64,000 nucleotides of DNA, from contig OY776134.1 in assembly GCA_963675135.1 (NCBI GenBank), forward strand, positions 57,493,740-57,557,739, given 5' to 3'. The position numbers were made by a program, and so were the translations under genes. Shown here in pieces: positions 41,927-54,660 of this stretch. This DNA comes from Galeopsis tetrahit. Its lineage: Eukaryota > Streptophyta > Magnoliopsida > Lamiales > Lamiaceae. The notes under the pieces are model-generated. The model saw only the letters and a list, made by a program, of their open reading frames with translations, was not told where the DNA came from and searched no databases. How positions within the stretch are numbered: the stretch's first letter is position 1; the number at the start of each line of letters is the position of its first letter.

Positions 41927-44900
41927 TCAAATGCGGTAGGCAAGGTACAGACGAGCTCGAACTTCTTCCATGTGCTGCACATCTGTAACATTCTCCTCTT
42001 TATAGATCTTGTACAGAATCTTTTTTATTTCAATCATGTTGACTCTTCCTGAATCCAAAAGGGGTGCATCCCATTTGGGTTCTTCAGGAGTTAGGATTCT
42101 GCAGTTGTCAAGTCCTTTGGCTGTCTTGACAATTTCTTCCCAGAACACTGGATCTTCAATGTTCATGAACTGATTGAACTGGAAGAATTCATCTTCATAA
42201 GTTGGGAGAGGGCCAAATTTCCTTACTATGTGGTGTTGAATTTGCCACTTCTTCTTCAGGGGATACCATCTTGGTAGCTCGTCTTGAAGGGCTAAATAAT
42301 CCACATAATTGCTATCAAACACCAGGACATTGTCTTCTTTTGCTTTGTCCTTGATTGCTTTTCTGAGTTTGGCAATTCTTCTTTCAAATTTGGCGTTGAC
42401 TGCCTTCGCATCATTCAACTTCTTTTGCTTAAGCTCTTGAGCTTCAAGCAACTTCTTTTTCTTCAACTCTAGAGCCTCTTTCTCTTCTGCAGTAGGCTCT
42501 GCTGGAGCTGATTTCTTGCTGGTCTGAGCTGACTGAGCTTGCTCATCTGCCTTCCTTTTCCTTGTCATTCTCTTCTCAGGAGCTTGTTCTTCAGGGGCAG
42601 TGATCTAAAGAGTCTTGGCAGGAGCTTGAGTGAGAGCTTGGGTGCCTTCTTGAGCAATTTCTTTGCCTTTGCCTTTTTCTTGCCTGCTCTTGATTTTGCT
42701 TTTCAAACCACCCAAGGTTTCATTCAGCTCATCTTGAGATACTACCATTACAGCTTGTTGTGCAGCTGATTTCTCAAGAGCTCTTATCAACATATCTTCC
42801 CCCTTTTTGGCTTCAGCAAGTGCAGCCGCAAAAGGCTTCATGGCATTCATGATTTCCACTTTCAGAGTTTGTTTCAGTGCCATGGCATTGACCTTGTTGA
42901 CAGCAGTAATATGGGAGATATTGTGCTCCATGACATGAGCAAGTGAGTTGGTGGAGGAGACAGCCTCGAGCTTTTCTGTAAGTGCTTCCAACTTGGCTTC
43001 TGTCTCCTTCAGCTGAGTCTGCAGTTTCTCATTCTCCTCTGCAGCTGCCTTAAGAAGGGCTTGACCTTCAGAGGCTCTTGCTTCAGCTTCTTCAATTCTT
43101 GACTTGTAGGTGGTCTCCATGCGGTGCATCTCATCAGTGTAAAGATCGACAAACATTTTGGAGGTGTCACCTGACAATTTCTGATAGGTACTCAAGTATT
43201 TTCCTATCTGCTGATGGAGTGCTTCACCAAACTTGTCTTCAATGTCAAGAATCTGGTCACGAAGACGAGTCTTCTGTTCCCTTGCAGCTTTCTCAACATA
43301 CCTTCCTAGCTGCAGGCCTAAACCTTTCTCAAAGTGCAAGTCTATTGCAGCTTTGACCTGGGAGCAGATGTCTGCTGTAAGGTCAACAGATGGGGTAGAA
43401 GTAGAGGGTGTACCTTGAGGCTTTGGATGAACAATTATTGCTTTGCCTCTCTCTTCGGCTGATAGGTACTCCTCATTGAGGTAGCAGGTAGTGGCCTTAG
43501 TCAGATGGGTCATGATTCGTCTGCCTGCATCCTCTTGATTGTCAATGAAGTGAGTCAGATTGTCTGAAGGTCTGAAGTGAGCTGGTACTCTGACTACTTC
43601 TTTTGCAATCTCTTCTTTGTCAGCTGATGCAGTTGAGTCTTCTGCAGGTGCAGCTGAGTCTTCTGCAGGTGCAGCTGAGTCTTCTGCAGGTGCAGCTGAG
43701 TCTTCCACCAAGGCTGGTGCAGCTGATTCCTTCATCTTTGCTTGTTCAGCTGTCTGCTGATCCGATGAGTCTTCTGGGATAGAGATATCAGCAGTGGGGA
43801 TTCCTAGAATCCGGTTGCAGACTGCAGTTAGTGCCTCATCTGATAGCAGCTGAGCAAAAGATCGAACTTGAGCAACTTCCTTTTGCTCCATTTCCCAGTC
43901 GAGGAAGTTTTCCTTTCCTCTCATTCCTTCCATGACCTCAAGAAGGTCATCTACATCATCTCTCCTGAGCTCAATCCAAGTGCATATCCTAAGCACTTGT
44001 TCAAACTGGATTGAACCCTCATCAACTCCAGGTGTAGTAGATTTGAGCAGATTGGCTATCTTCATCCTCATTATCTTTTCTTTTGTGCACATAGGGTAGT
44101 GCACCATTCTGAACTGAGGTTGAGAAGGGCCAGCTTGATCCAGGTCTGCTGGTGCCATGTCTTCTGGAGCAGATGGGTCAGAGAGGATAGGGGATTGGGT
44201 AGCTGGGGTATTTTCCTCTGCTGTGTGAGTATCAGCAGGGATTTGGGAAGTGATTTCTTCTTGTTGGGTAGGAGGTTGGGATTGATCTTCAGTGATTTGT
44301 TCATCAGCAGGGTTTTGGGTCTGCTGTTCTGGTTCCTTTTTTTAAAGATCAGTAGATGGTTGAGCTTGATGATCTTGGACATCTGCTGTTTGAATGTCAG
44401 CAGGGGTTGGCAATTGTGGTTCAAGGGTTAGTTGAGGCTGAGTTTGTTCCTCTGCTGTGTGAGTATCAGCAGGGATTTGGGTATCAGTGTTTAGAGGTTC
44501 AGATGGGTTGGACTCATCAGAAGGGTTAAAGGATGAAATGGGGGCTATGCTCATTGGAGTAGGGAGCCTGGATTTCTTGGCTTTCTTTGTGAAAGAAGAG
44601 GTGTTCTTCTTTCTCTTCTGACCCTTTGATAGTTTAGAAGGTGTGAAAGTGAGAGAGGGATTAGAAGTACCTGCCTTTTTCAAAGGAGAGGCAGTGGGAG
44701 TGGCATCTGAATCAGATGGGGAGATGAGCCCTGATCTGATCAGATATCTTCTTTGTGCTAGGGTCTGATTGTCATCATCATCCTCAGCAATCTTCTTTTG
44801 AGCCTCTACTTTGGATGGCTCCTCTTCTTCTTCAGCAGCAGAGTCATGAGCAGACTCTTCTGCCTCTTCAACAACATCTTTAGAAGATGCTTCAGCTAAC

Positions 44901-45745
44901 AACTTCCTCCTCTCTTCTTTCAACCTTGCTGCCTCAGTAAGAGCTTCCTTCCTTAAGTAATATTTGGAGATGTGGAAGGTCTTATGAGGTCCCATCTTGT
45001 ACTTCTTTGGTAGAATATCTGGAAGGATGATACTCAGCTTGTTGACAAAGCTGACTGTAGCAGTTACCTTCCATTCTCTTGATTGTAGGTCCAAAGTTAC
45101 CTTCTTGGCTTCAAGGGCGATTCTATCCAAGAACAACCCTTGCCAGTCTCCATCAATCTGATCCCAGATTGCAGCCATAACTCTAACCTTTAGAGTAGTA
45201 ACAGCATCATGACTGAATGTGTTACCTAGCAGCATCTTGCCTGCTATATCCATCAGGGTTTGAAACTTAGGTTCAAGTTGGGATTTCTTGAGCCCAGTGG
45301 CATCAATAGCCTTTATTCTTCCATCAGTAAACATCTCCATATACTCTTTTTCTCTACCCATGATGTAGTTGGAGATATTTACCTTCCCCCTTGACAAGCC
45401 AAACAATTCCTGAAGAATTTCCCTTGTTACCTTGACCTTGTGTCCACCCATGACACTTTCGACATAAGATCCCTTCATCACAGCGTTTGCATAGAAAGCC
45501 AGCACATCTTGTTCATAAACATTGGTGGGTGCTGCTTCCAGAAAATCTCGCAGGTTGAGGTTGATGCAGCGAAGAAGGATCTCTTTGTTTTCTGCTTTGT
45601 GTTTGCCCTTGAAAAACAGAGCATTCTCTGTGAACATCTTCCCTTCCTTGGACCACTTTGCAGCATCCAAGGTGCCAGTGCTCTTGGTTCCAACAATTCT
45701 TGATCTAACAGTCAGATTTGGGTTTAATTGTGGAGTAGAGCCCAA
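41927..45745 (-). pseudogene. Sirevirus envelope-position ORF (two in-frame stops)
   Basis: A single frame of 1272 codons runs from ATG at 45745 to a stop at 41927, broken only by TAA at 44342-44344 and TAG at 42605-42607. The N-terminal third (about residues 30-270) resembles the putative plant transposon protein domain found in such ORFs (ALFFKGKHKAENKEILLRCI, LFGLSRGKVNISNYIMGREK). Then come acidic and Gln/Pro-rich linkers, an ADSAAPAE-type repeat near 43620-43710, a long coiled coil (QLKETEAKLEALTEKLEAVS) and a basic Lys-rich segment. No clear signal peptide or membrane segment is visible, so an envelope role is doubtful; envelope-like here only names the position. Confidence 0.75.
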
Positions 45746-47444
45746 GATTTTCCTTCTTTGATTTCGGGCCTTTCTTTAAATTTGCCGGCTGAATTTGCCA
45801 TGTGGCAATAGTTGATTTGCTGGCAATTTGGTAATTGAGTATTAATGACATCATTACCAAAAATAGCCGTTGTGACTAATTTTGTGGCAAGAATTGATCA
45901 TCAAGGCCGTTTTTTTATAAGTGAATTACATTCCTTATATAGGCCAATTTGTTTAATTACATTCAGGAATAAATCTAGAATGAATTACATGATCAAAGAT
46001 AGTCATTAAACTCTAAAATCAAGTGATCTGATCAGCAGAGTGAGGTCTTCTGATTTCTTCAAGAGGTCTGCTGATTTTCCTTGAAAGTCTTCTGGTCAGC
46101 TGAGTTGGTCTTCTGATCTGCTGAGTGGAGGTTTGAGATTTGCTGAGTAAATCTTCTGTGCTTTGAAGGTCCAACCTGGCTTGATGGATCCTTCAGTGCT
46201 GCTGTGATGATCCAACCTGGATGATGGATCTTCCAGCTTTATTGTGAGTGGTGATCCAACCTGGTTTGATGGATCTTCCAGCTCTATTTCTGAACCATGT
46301 AGGACCATCAAATCAATATGTTGATCAGCCTGGATGATATCCCACTGGTTCAGATTGCCCTTACCATCTGATGTTCCTCATCATCAGATGGGTTGTAGCA
46401 TCTGAAGTGTCCTTTTTGAATTTCTTCGCTTCTCTTAAAGGAGAAGGAAGATTGGAAGAGGCTTTAATGGAGTTGAAGAGAGGGCCATGGACTTGGTCTT
46501 CATGTTCTGTTTAGACACAGTAGCTTTTGATAACAAGCTCTCCATGTAGAACTTCCCTCTGGAGAAGAAGCTCTGCTTGCTTGCTACTTTGTCTTCTCCA
46601 TCTCTCTTTCCTCTAGTTTTCAATAAGGACGTCTCTCTTTCCTCTAGTTTTCATAGGCATACTCATGTTGAGTAAGCCAAGTGTGCTGATCTGCATCACC
46701 TTCATCTTCTGGACAAAGCTTCATCTCCTTCACCCAAGACTTTGGTTGAAGGATGATCTCCATTCCATCTCTTCTTTCGATTGTCTCCATTCCTGAAACA
46801 TAAAGTAATAGTTAGTGATTTGTGTTCTTAGGTGTTCTCATAACTTCCTCCTTTTATAGGGGTAGAAATGAGGTAGTGGAGTGAAAGATGACAAAACCAT
46901 AGAGTTGATAGGTCTGAATTTCTGAAAAGTTACTTCTTAAGATCAACAATGAGATTCTTGATCCAAGGGTTCACATTTAAAGATATTCAGACTTTATCTT
47001 ATGGAATGCAGAAATTATAAATTTTGAGCAAGAGTTACTTGAAATCCGTACTTTGCATGCATACTGTTGAGTCGGTGAGGATGGTGTATTAATCCAACCA
47101 AGTATAACTCAATAGTATACTGTATATATGTATATGAATAAAGTATTTTAGGAAGAATAGTTTATTATTATACATTGCTTAGAGTAAAGAAATCAAATAA
47201 CTTTGTTCAAGTCTGCTGTATATATATATATATTATATGCAATGCAGATTTTAGAGTATTCCATCAAGGATTCTTAAGGTATCATTGATTCCCCCTTGAT
47301 TAGATGACTCTAAGTTTTCCCTCAGCTTGATTTGTCTTCATCGGGAAAGAACTTACCTGAAGATGAGGGTGTCTATTCACCTCATCTGATCCTCCTAGTC
47401 TTCTGCAATTGTATCAACTGAGGTTTTCAGCTGATCTTTGCTCT
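45746..47444 (-). other. Non-coding spacer between pol and the downstream ORF
   Basis: No credible ORF. It contains three diverged copies of a GATCCAACCTGG...GATGGATC unit (46168-46285) and a direct repeat of CTCTCTTTCCTCTAGTTTTC (about 46602 and 46635). It may hold the leader or splice acceptor for the downstream ORF, but no site can be named. Confidence 0.55.
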
Positions 47445-49382
47445 TCATGTGCTTGGATCCAGGAGTCCTAAGCTGTAGCATAGGGTCTTGAATCTTTCTT
47501 CAGCTAGGGGCTTAGTCAAGATGTCTGCTCTTTGGATATCTGTGTGAATTTTCTCCATCTTGATGTCCTTCTTTTCAAGGTGGTCTCTTATGAAGTGGTG
47601 TCGAATGTCGACATGCTTGCACCTTGTGTGGAGGACTGGATTTTGAGTGATGGCAATGGCACTGCTGCTATCACAATAGATAGGGACTTCTCCTGCCTCT
47701 ACATTGTAATCCTTGAGTTGTTGAACTAGCCAGAGCAGCTGACTACAACAACTTCCAGCTGCCATATATTCTGCTTCAGTGGTGGAGGTTGCAACTGAGG
47801 TTTGCTTCTTAGAGAACCATGATATCAGCTTGTTGCCTAGAAATTGACAGGTTCCAGATGTGGATTTCCTATCAATCCTACATCCTCCATAGTCTGAGTC
47901 AGAATAGTCACTCAATTCTAGATTGTCATCAGCAGGGTACCATAGTCCTAGGTTGACTGTTCCTTTTAGGTACTTGAGAATTTTCCTTGCTGCTTCTAGA
48001 TGACTTTGCTTTGGGTTTGCTTGAAACCTAGCACATACTCCTACAGCAAATGTTATGTCTGGTCTGCTAGCTGTAAGGTATAGTAGAGATCCAATCAGTG
48101 CTCTATATTTAGCTTGATCAACTGCCTTTCCAGACTCATCTGGTTCCATTTTAAAAGATGTCATCATTGGAATCCTTGCAGTCTTGCTTTGTAGAGCTTT
48201 GAATCTTTCTAATAGGTTTTTGGTATACTTGGACTGGTTGATGAAGATCCCTTCTGGACTCTGCTTGACTTGAAGTCCTAGGAAGTAATTCATCTCACCC
48301 ATCATGCTCATTTCAAATTTTTCTTGCATGAGTTCAGAGAACTTTTTGCACATCTCTTGATTGGGTGATCCAAATATAATGTCATCTACATATATTTGCA
48401 CCATTAGAATGTCTTCTCCTTCTTGTATTCTGAAAAGAGTTCTATCCACTTTGCCTTTTGTATATCCATTGTCAAGTAGGAATTGTGACAATGTGTCATA
48501 CCAAGCTCTAGGGGCTTGCTTTAGACCATAGAGAGCCTTCTTCAGTCGATATACTTGATCACCTTTTTCAAATCCTGGAGGCTGCTCTACATAAACTTCT
48601 TCTACCAGAATACCATTTAGGAAAGCACTCTTGACATCCATTTGGTACACTTTGAAGCCCATATATGATGCATAAGCTAGAAATAGTCGAATAGCTTCTA
48701 GTCTGGCTACTGGAGCAAAGGTTTCATCATAGTCAATCCCTTCAGATTGTGAATATCCTTTTGCAACTAGCCTTGCTTTATTTCTAGTTATCACATCATT
48801 TTCGTCCTTTTTGTTCTTGAATACCCACTTTGTTCCTACTATATTGTGGTTTTCAGGACGATCTACCAATTCCCAGACTTCATTTCTTTCGAATTGGTTT
48901 AGTTCTTCTTGCATAGCAGTGATCCAATTGCTATCTGTCATTGCTTCTTCTATGTCAGCTGGTTCAATGTTGGATAGGAAGGCACACCAGCAGAACATAG
49001 ATGATTGTGAGTTTTGATTCAGTTGTCTCCTGGTCTTGACACCTGAGTCTGCTCCTCCTAAGATGAGGTTTGATGGATGATTGTTTCTCCATGTATGCCT
49101 CACAGGAGTATCTGCATTGGATGAGCTTGGATTCTCATCTGATCTAGTGCCATCAGGAGTGTTGACTTGATTAGGTCGATCATCATCTGTATCTTGTGTG
49201 TCAAAGAGATCATTCCCCCTGGCATTTTGGATTGTTGCATCTTGATTCTGGTCAGCTTGTCCTGCTTGAGTTTGAGATATAGTGACAGGTCTATGAGGCT
49301 TATCCTCCTCTGGTTCTTCAGGGAAAGGTTCATTGACTTCAATGAACTCATCTGGTTTGGACTTGATCACTAGATGTCTCAT
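47445..49382 (-). pseudogene. Copia pol: reverse transcriptase and RNase H
   Basis: This 645-codon stretch is open and continues the pol frame after the TAG at 49518. RT motifs are TKWVFKNKKDENDVI, KARLVAKGYSQ, YQMDVKSAFLNGILVEEVYV and the catalytic YVDDIIFGS; MSMMGEMNYFLGLQ follows, as in Sireviruses. RNase H has YSDSDYGGC, STTEAEYMAAG and IYCDSSSAIAI, which carry the acidic residues. It ends LCYSLGLLDPST. The domain itself looks intact; the break is upstream in integrase. It copies element RNA into DNA in virus-like particles. Confidence 0.9.
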
Positions 49383-49517
49383 CTGATCTGACCTATTTTG
49401 AGTGTGACAGGCTGTGTTGATGGCTTCTGCCCATAGCTTCTTAGGAGTGGAGAATTCAGCAAGGAGGGTTCTTGCAGCTTCTTTGAGTGTTCTGACCCTT
49501 CTTTCAGCTACACCATT

Positions 49518-50441
49518 CTACTGTGGTGTTCTTGCTGCACTTGTCTCATGCTGAATGCCATTAGAAGTACAATAGGCAATAATATAAGAGTTGATAAATT
49601 CAGTGCCTTTGTCACTTCTAATTTTCACAATTGGTTCTCCTTTCTCTACTTGGATCCTCTTCAATAGTTCAGGGAGCTTCTGCTGTGTTTCACTATTTTT
49701 GTATAAGAAGATAACCCAAGTAAACTTGGAATAGTCATCTACAACAATAAGAGTGTACTTCCTCCCTGTTAGAGTGGTTGGAGTGATTGGTCCAAAGAGA
49801 TCCATGTGAAGCAATTCAAGAACTCTGCTGGTTGATGCTGTCTTCTTGGTCTTGAAGGAGACCTTTGTTTGCTTTCCTTGTTGACATGCATCACATACCT
49901 GATCTTTACAGTAGAGTTCATTAGGCAGACCATCAACTAAGGATTCCCTTGCTAGCTTGTTCATAGTCTTAAAGTTCAGATGACTAAGGCGTTTGTGCCA
50001 TAGCCAGCTGACATCTTTAGGGCTCTTCACAAGCAGACATGTATCCTTAGGACAGTTGTTCCAATTTGCAAGATACATACTTCCCTTTCTAGATCCTGTT
50101 AGAAGGTTTTGTTTTGTTCTCTTATCACTTATGAGACACTCATCTTTAGAGAATTTGACTGAGTAACCAGTGTCACAAAAATGAGAAACAGATAATAAAT
50201 TAAACTTAAGACCTTCTACATATGATACATCATGTACCTCAATGTCACCATTTTTAAGGGTGCCATATCCTTTTGTGTTACCATGCGCGTTATCACCAAA
50301 CAAGACTTTTGGACCTTTCTTCTCTATGTAGTTGGTCAGCAGGGCTTTGGTTCCTGTCATGTGAGTTGAGCATCCACTATCTATGTACCATGTTTCTCCT
50401 GCTAGACCTCCTCTTCTGTATAGGTCCCTCCTTTCCTGCAA
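49518..50441 (-). pseudogene. Copia pol: protease and integrase
   Basis: The frame follows gag in the same register, after a TAA at 50448-50450. The protease shows WYIDSGCSTHMTG (DSG active site). The GAG-pre-integrase and zinc part shows WHKRLSHL and CDACQQGKQ (HHCC). The integrase core shows HMDLFGP and RSDKGTEF, the first two acidic residues. A TAG at 49518-49520, just after ARTPQ, cuts the frame before the segment with the third catalytic acid (NGVAERRVRTL). It would process gag-pol and insert the cDNA. Confidence 0.9.
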
Positions 50442-50447
50442 GAAAGG

Positions 50448-52925
50448 TTAAGTCTTAGGTACCCATTTTGTTTTGGGTCCTTGGGTGTTAGTACTACCCT
50501 TGGGAACCCACATATACATTGGTCGTTTGAACAACCTTGAGCACTTGAGTTGTTTCCCTCGGGCATCACAGAACCAAATCTTACCAGTTAACACCTTGGA
50601 CTGATCTGATTTGTTCTTTGTGTCAGCTAAGTAGTAGTCAAATGGTTTCCCTTTATAGGAGTGTACATACATAATCTTTTGACTAGTTACATTCGGCCTG
50701 GGTGCATTAGCTGGACGATGCACACGATTATATGGACCATACTCTTCTGTTCTCACAATATCATAAGAGATAGGGGGTGCAAATAGAACAGATTTGTTTG
50801 AAGAAGACTTCTTCTTCTTGGCTGGAGCAGCATACAGCTGAGACTGTCTCAGACGAGATGGTCTAGGCTGTTTGTTGTTCCTCTGTACAGGCTTGGGGTT
50901 AACTTTTCTTTTACCATTTTTGGTGTTGGAATAGTTAGCCTTAGCTGGTACAGATGCCTTTTGGTTCATATTAGGTTCATTGTGTTTAGAACACTCACCC
51001 TTTGCATGTGTCTGAGTAGTGCACTTGTTAGGTGTACTACCCCTAGCTGGAGAGGATGTAGATGGATTAAGTTCAAAACCAAAACCCATCTTATTGCCAT
51101 TTGATCTATAATACTCAGAGATACTTTCAATAGTAGTAGAAGCTTTATTGAACTCTGATATCTTTTGATTTAGGCATTCCTTCTCCTTTTCTAAGAGCTT
51201 GTGTGCTTGGAAGAGATCATCAAACTTGGATTGTAGTGAACGAAATTCCTTAGTTTCTAGAGCTTGAGTTTCTAACATCCCCTCATACAACTGAGTTATT
51301 GTGGTATTTTCTTCCTTAAGAAGTTCCACTTCTCTGGTCAATCTTTCATTCATTGTGACCAACTCAGGGGTGTTATCAAACTTAGTCTTTTTCAACTTAG
51401 TAATTTCTTTCCTTAGATCCTTGTTCTCCTCTTCCACTTCTATAAAAGCTCTAGTGGCAATATCCAGATCACCTTTTACCTTTCTTAAAGATTGATAATA
51501 GGTGTCTTCTGATTCGCCTTCAGATGAGTTTATCTCATCTGATTGTGAAAAAATAGGTGAATGGAAAGTAGCAGTATAGGAGTTTACCTCATTTTCACCT
51601 ATGGCCATCATAGCTAGGTCATCTGAATCATCTGAGAAGATTTGGCAGTCTGGTGATGTAGGGAGTTCATCACTGTGATATTCAGATTCTTCAGTCACCA
51701 TAGCTTTCTTGTCTGAAGTTCTTCTTGGCCTTCTTCCTTCTTTGTCATCTAGATTCAGTTCAGGACATTCATATACATAGTGTCCTGGTTTACGACAATT
51801 GAAGCATGATCCAGATTTCTGATTTGAGTTGCCTTTCCTTGGAGGTGTGGCATCTCTTCTTCTAGATCCTCGGCTGTCAGATGACTCCACATCCTTTCTA
51901 GGATGTCTTTCTGGTGTTCTTTCTCTAGAACTTCTGGATGGTGAACTTGCTCTTCTATCTTTGTAGTTTCTATAGAATTTTCTATATTTGCTGTTGAGAG
52001 TGTTCATCCTTTCAAATCTCTTGATCATAAGAGCCATTTGCTCTTTCAGACTCATGTCTGATCCTTCACAGTCTTCTGTTTTCAGTGAGGTCTTGCCAGA
52101 TGAGGTACTTGCAGCTTTTGTATTGGCTGCTTTGAAGGCTACAGTCTTTGAAGTAGATGGTGTTGCAGTTGGCTCATCACTTCCTGAGTTTTCTTCTCTT
52201 TCCAGATCATATTCATGGGCTTTTAGGTTCTGAAATAAAGTTTGAGCAGACCACTTCTTGATGTCTTGAGTATCTTTGATGATGGTCTTCTTGAGTCTCC
52301 ATTTCTTGGTTAGAGAGTCTAAGATCTTTAGATTTTTCTCTCTATTTGTGTATTTCTTGCCCAGAGATTCTATCTCATTGATGATCTTGGTAAATCTATT
52401 GTCTAGTTGATCAATAGACTCTTCTGGTTGCATCTTGAAGTGTTCAAACTTCTTGACTGCTGTTGACAACTTGCTCTCCTTGATCAGCTCAGTTCCTTCA
52501 CAGAGAAGGGCCAATGCATCCCACATCTCTTTGGCTGAGTCACAGTGGATTACCTTTGCAATGTACTCATTTGGAAGAGTTTGCATTATGTAATCTTGGG
52601 CAATGCTGTCAAGATTGGATTGCTTCATCTATTCTGGAGTGAGGTCCTTCATAGGCTTGGGGGCAAGCTCTCCAACTGGAATTTCTGGATCACCATTTGC
52701 AGTGTTGACTGTCATGATGGTGATTGGGCCTTCAGTGATTACTGACCACATCTTGTAGTGGACTGATGTGAGATTCTTCCTCATCCTGATCTTCCAGTAA
52801 TCATAATCCTCAACTGAAAACTTAGGCAACTTTCGCATATTAGCACTCATGATGTATGAGTTTTCAAAAACAGGTTTTTCAAAAGAATAGATCTGTTCAA
52901 GAGGACTACAGAAAGACTCCCTCAA
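50448..52925 (-). pseudogene. Copia gag (capsid and nucleocapsid)
   Basis: A first short frame (52925-52629; FSVEDYDYWKIRMRKNL) ends in TAG at 52629-52631 and reading goes on in the same frame to TAA at 50448. The gag domain includes AKEMWDALALLCEGT and HFKMQPEESIDQLDNRFTKI. A CCHC knuckle is present (CFNCRKPGHYVYEC), followed by acidic and coiled-coil segments (KEENTTITQLYEGMLETQAL) and a basic C-terminus ending GPKTKWVPKT. ATG at 52925 lies 42 nt after the primer site; a later ATG at 52850 (MSANMRKLPKF) is an alternative start. Gag forms the particle and binds RNA. Confidence 0.88.
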
Positions 52926-52966
52926 GTCTTCTGATAATCTAGAGACAGTAGTCCGTTAGAACCACT

Positions 52967-52978
52967 GCTCTGATACCA
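52967..52978 (-). other. Primer-binding site, initiator tRNA-Met
   Basis: Minus-strand TGGTATCAGAGC, 2 nt after the 5' LTR, is the usual copia primer site for tRNA-iMet. Confidence 0.9.
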
Positions 52979-52980
52979 CT

Positions 52981-54414
52981 TGTTGGTCCCTGAACGAGTA
53001 GTGAATGGGATTAAAGTCTAGAGGGGAGGGGTGAATAGACTTTAAAACTTTTTCAATAGAGTTGGGAACCTCTTCTGATTGCTATGTCAACTGGACTGCT
53101 AGTCTGCTGGTCCAGATGACTATAGTGATCTGATTGAAGAGGTTATATGCGGAATTATGGTAGGCCTTGTTTAGACTCGTTCTTTAAGTGTTAACCTGTT
53201 GTTTTATGAAAGTACTCAGCTGATGCTGGTTTGAAAGTTATGGCCTTGTTTTGAAGACAGTTGAAAATACAGTATGCACTATATAAGATATATGTAAAGG
53301 CAGAAATGTAAAGTGCAGAAGGTAAATGACACCAGATTTATAGTGGTTCGGATATACGTTCCTACGTCCACTCTCACGTCCACACGTGATGTTTAATCCC
53401 TTTAATTTACCACAAATTACAAGGGTCTTGACCTTTATAGTCCCAAGGTTAGGACTTTGAGATCTGAGCCGTCCTAACAGCTACGGTCTCCACAAGTGAT
53501 TGTAAGCACTTGCACTTTAAGGGGTTCAAAAACTTTAACCTTTCGGTGAGGGTTTGGGGTTTTTGAAGTGTATCCAACTAATGGTTCAAGCTTATAATTT
53601 GCTTAACCACTATGCCTAAAACAATGATTATACAATATGAACAGGTTTCAGGTTCTTAGGGGTTGGATAGAAATCACTTAAGAGCTATAGATAATCTAAT
53701 GGTTTCTGGCTCTTTTGAGAATTCTTAGAACAGTATGGCTTTAGCTTTGATTGCTTGCTTGGCTTGTTGAATTCTCTCTTGTGACTTCTTGTTGTTGTGA
53801 TTTCTCATCCTCTTGTATTTATAATGGAGATTGGTTGCAACTAACCGTTGGAGTTGACTAGCCGTTTGAGCAATCTTTCCATAATGGCTTGATTCCAGCC
53901 GCTTGATTGCTTCAATCCTGGGATCATGTCAATCTTCTAAATAAGGTAGGTCTTCGTTTGAATTGCAAGATGACTTAGGAATCAGACGAGTCCTGGAAGA
54001 TCACATAGTCTTCTGATCTGTACTACTAGTCTTCTGACTACTCTTCTGGCCTTAGGTCTTCTGTCTTCTGATATTAGCAGAGTAACACTCTTCTGATCTG
54101 GTAATTCTTTGTACTGCTTTAGGCCATCTTCAATCTGGGACTCCATCAGATAAGTAGGTATACAAGCACCTTAACTTATCTGGTCTTCAAGGATCTTCTA
54201 GTCTTCATGTCTTCTACTCTTCTCATCTTGAGGATAGGCATGTAAGTCAGGACTGTGCTGATCAGCTGATATCAATACAGTTGATCACACAAGACTAGTC
54301 TAAGTTGTTCTATACAAGTCAGCTGATCCTATTACATTTATAAACTCTAAGTGTTTTGGCCATCAAAACTATTCTAACATCAAGTGGGGCTTAGGGTGAA
54401 TTTATATCCCAACA
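52981..54414 (-). repeat. 5' LTR of the Sirevirus-like element
   Basis: 1434 bp, about 99% like 40262-41703 by eye. The TATA box (minus) is at 53815-53823. Confidence 0.93.
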
Positions 54415-54660
54415 TTATTACTTATTAAAAATGATATAAAATGAATATTTATTAATTATGCTCAATTAATTATTTTTTGTAAATCTTAATTTTATCCAAT
54501 ATTATTGTGACATTTATTTTTCAAATAAAATATTAAAATTGATGGTCCTAACAAAAATTCTTACACTATTGTATGTATACAAAAAATCATTTATTAACAT
54601 CACACTGTTTATATAAGTTTATTAATATATAAATCGTGCATCGCACGGGAGAAATACTAG

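Larger units (their letters stand above)
40262..54414 (-). mobile_element. Ty1/copia element of Sirevirus type, 14.15 kb, TSD TTATT
   Basis: LTRs at 40262-41703 and 52981-54414 start TGTTGGG and end CCAACA on the element strand. A perfect duplication TTATT (40257-40261, 54415-54419) flanks them. An iMet-type primer site and a polypurine tract are in place. On the minus strand the order is gag, protease, integrase, RT, RNase H (copia order), then a long ORF between pol and the 3' LTR, the mark of Sireviruses. By eye the LTRs differ by about a dozen substitutions and one 8-bp indel, so insertion was recent. Five single stop codons interrupt otherwise open frames; no frameshift was found. Confidence 0.93.
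40051..54660 (+). mobile_element. Small Helitron split by the Sirevirus-like element
   Basis: The 5' end TCTATATCTATATATATA lies after an A at 40050. The 3' end ACTAG is at 54656-54660, followed by T at 54661, and is preceded by the hairpin CGTGCATCGCACG about 10 nt upstream. Helitrons start TC, end CTRR and insert between A and T. Without the copia insertion (40262-54419) it is about 450 bp and carries no Rep/helicase gene, so it is non-autonomous. Confidence 0.65.

Noticed and set aside
41927..45745. A host coiled-coil protein gene
   Set aside because: It lies between pol and the 3' LTR on the element strand, so it belongs to the retroelement.
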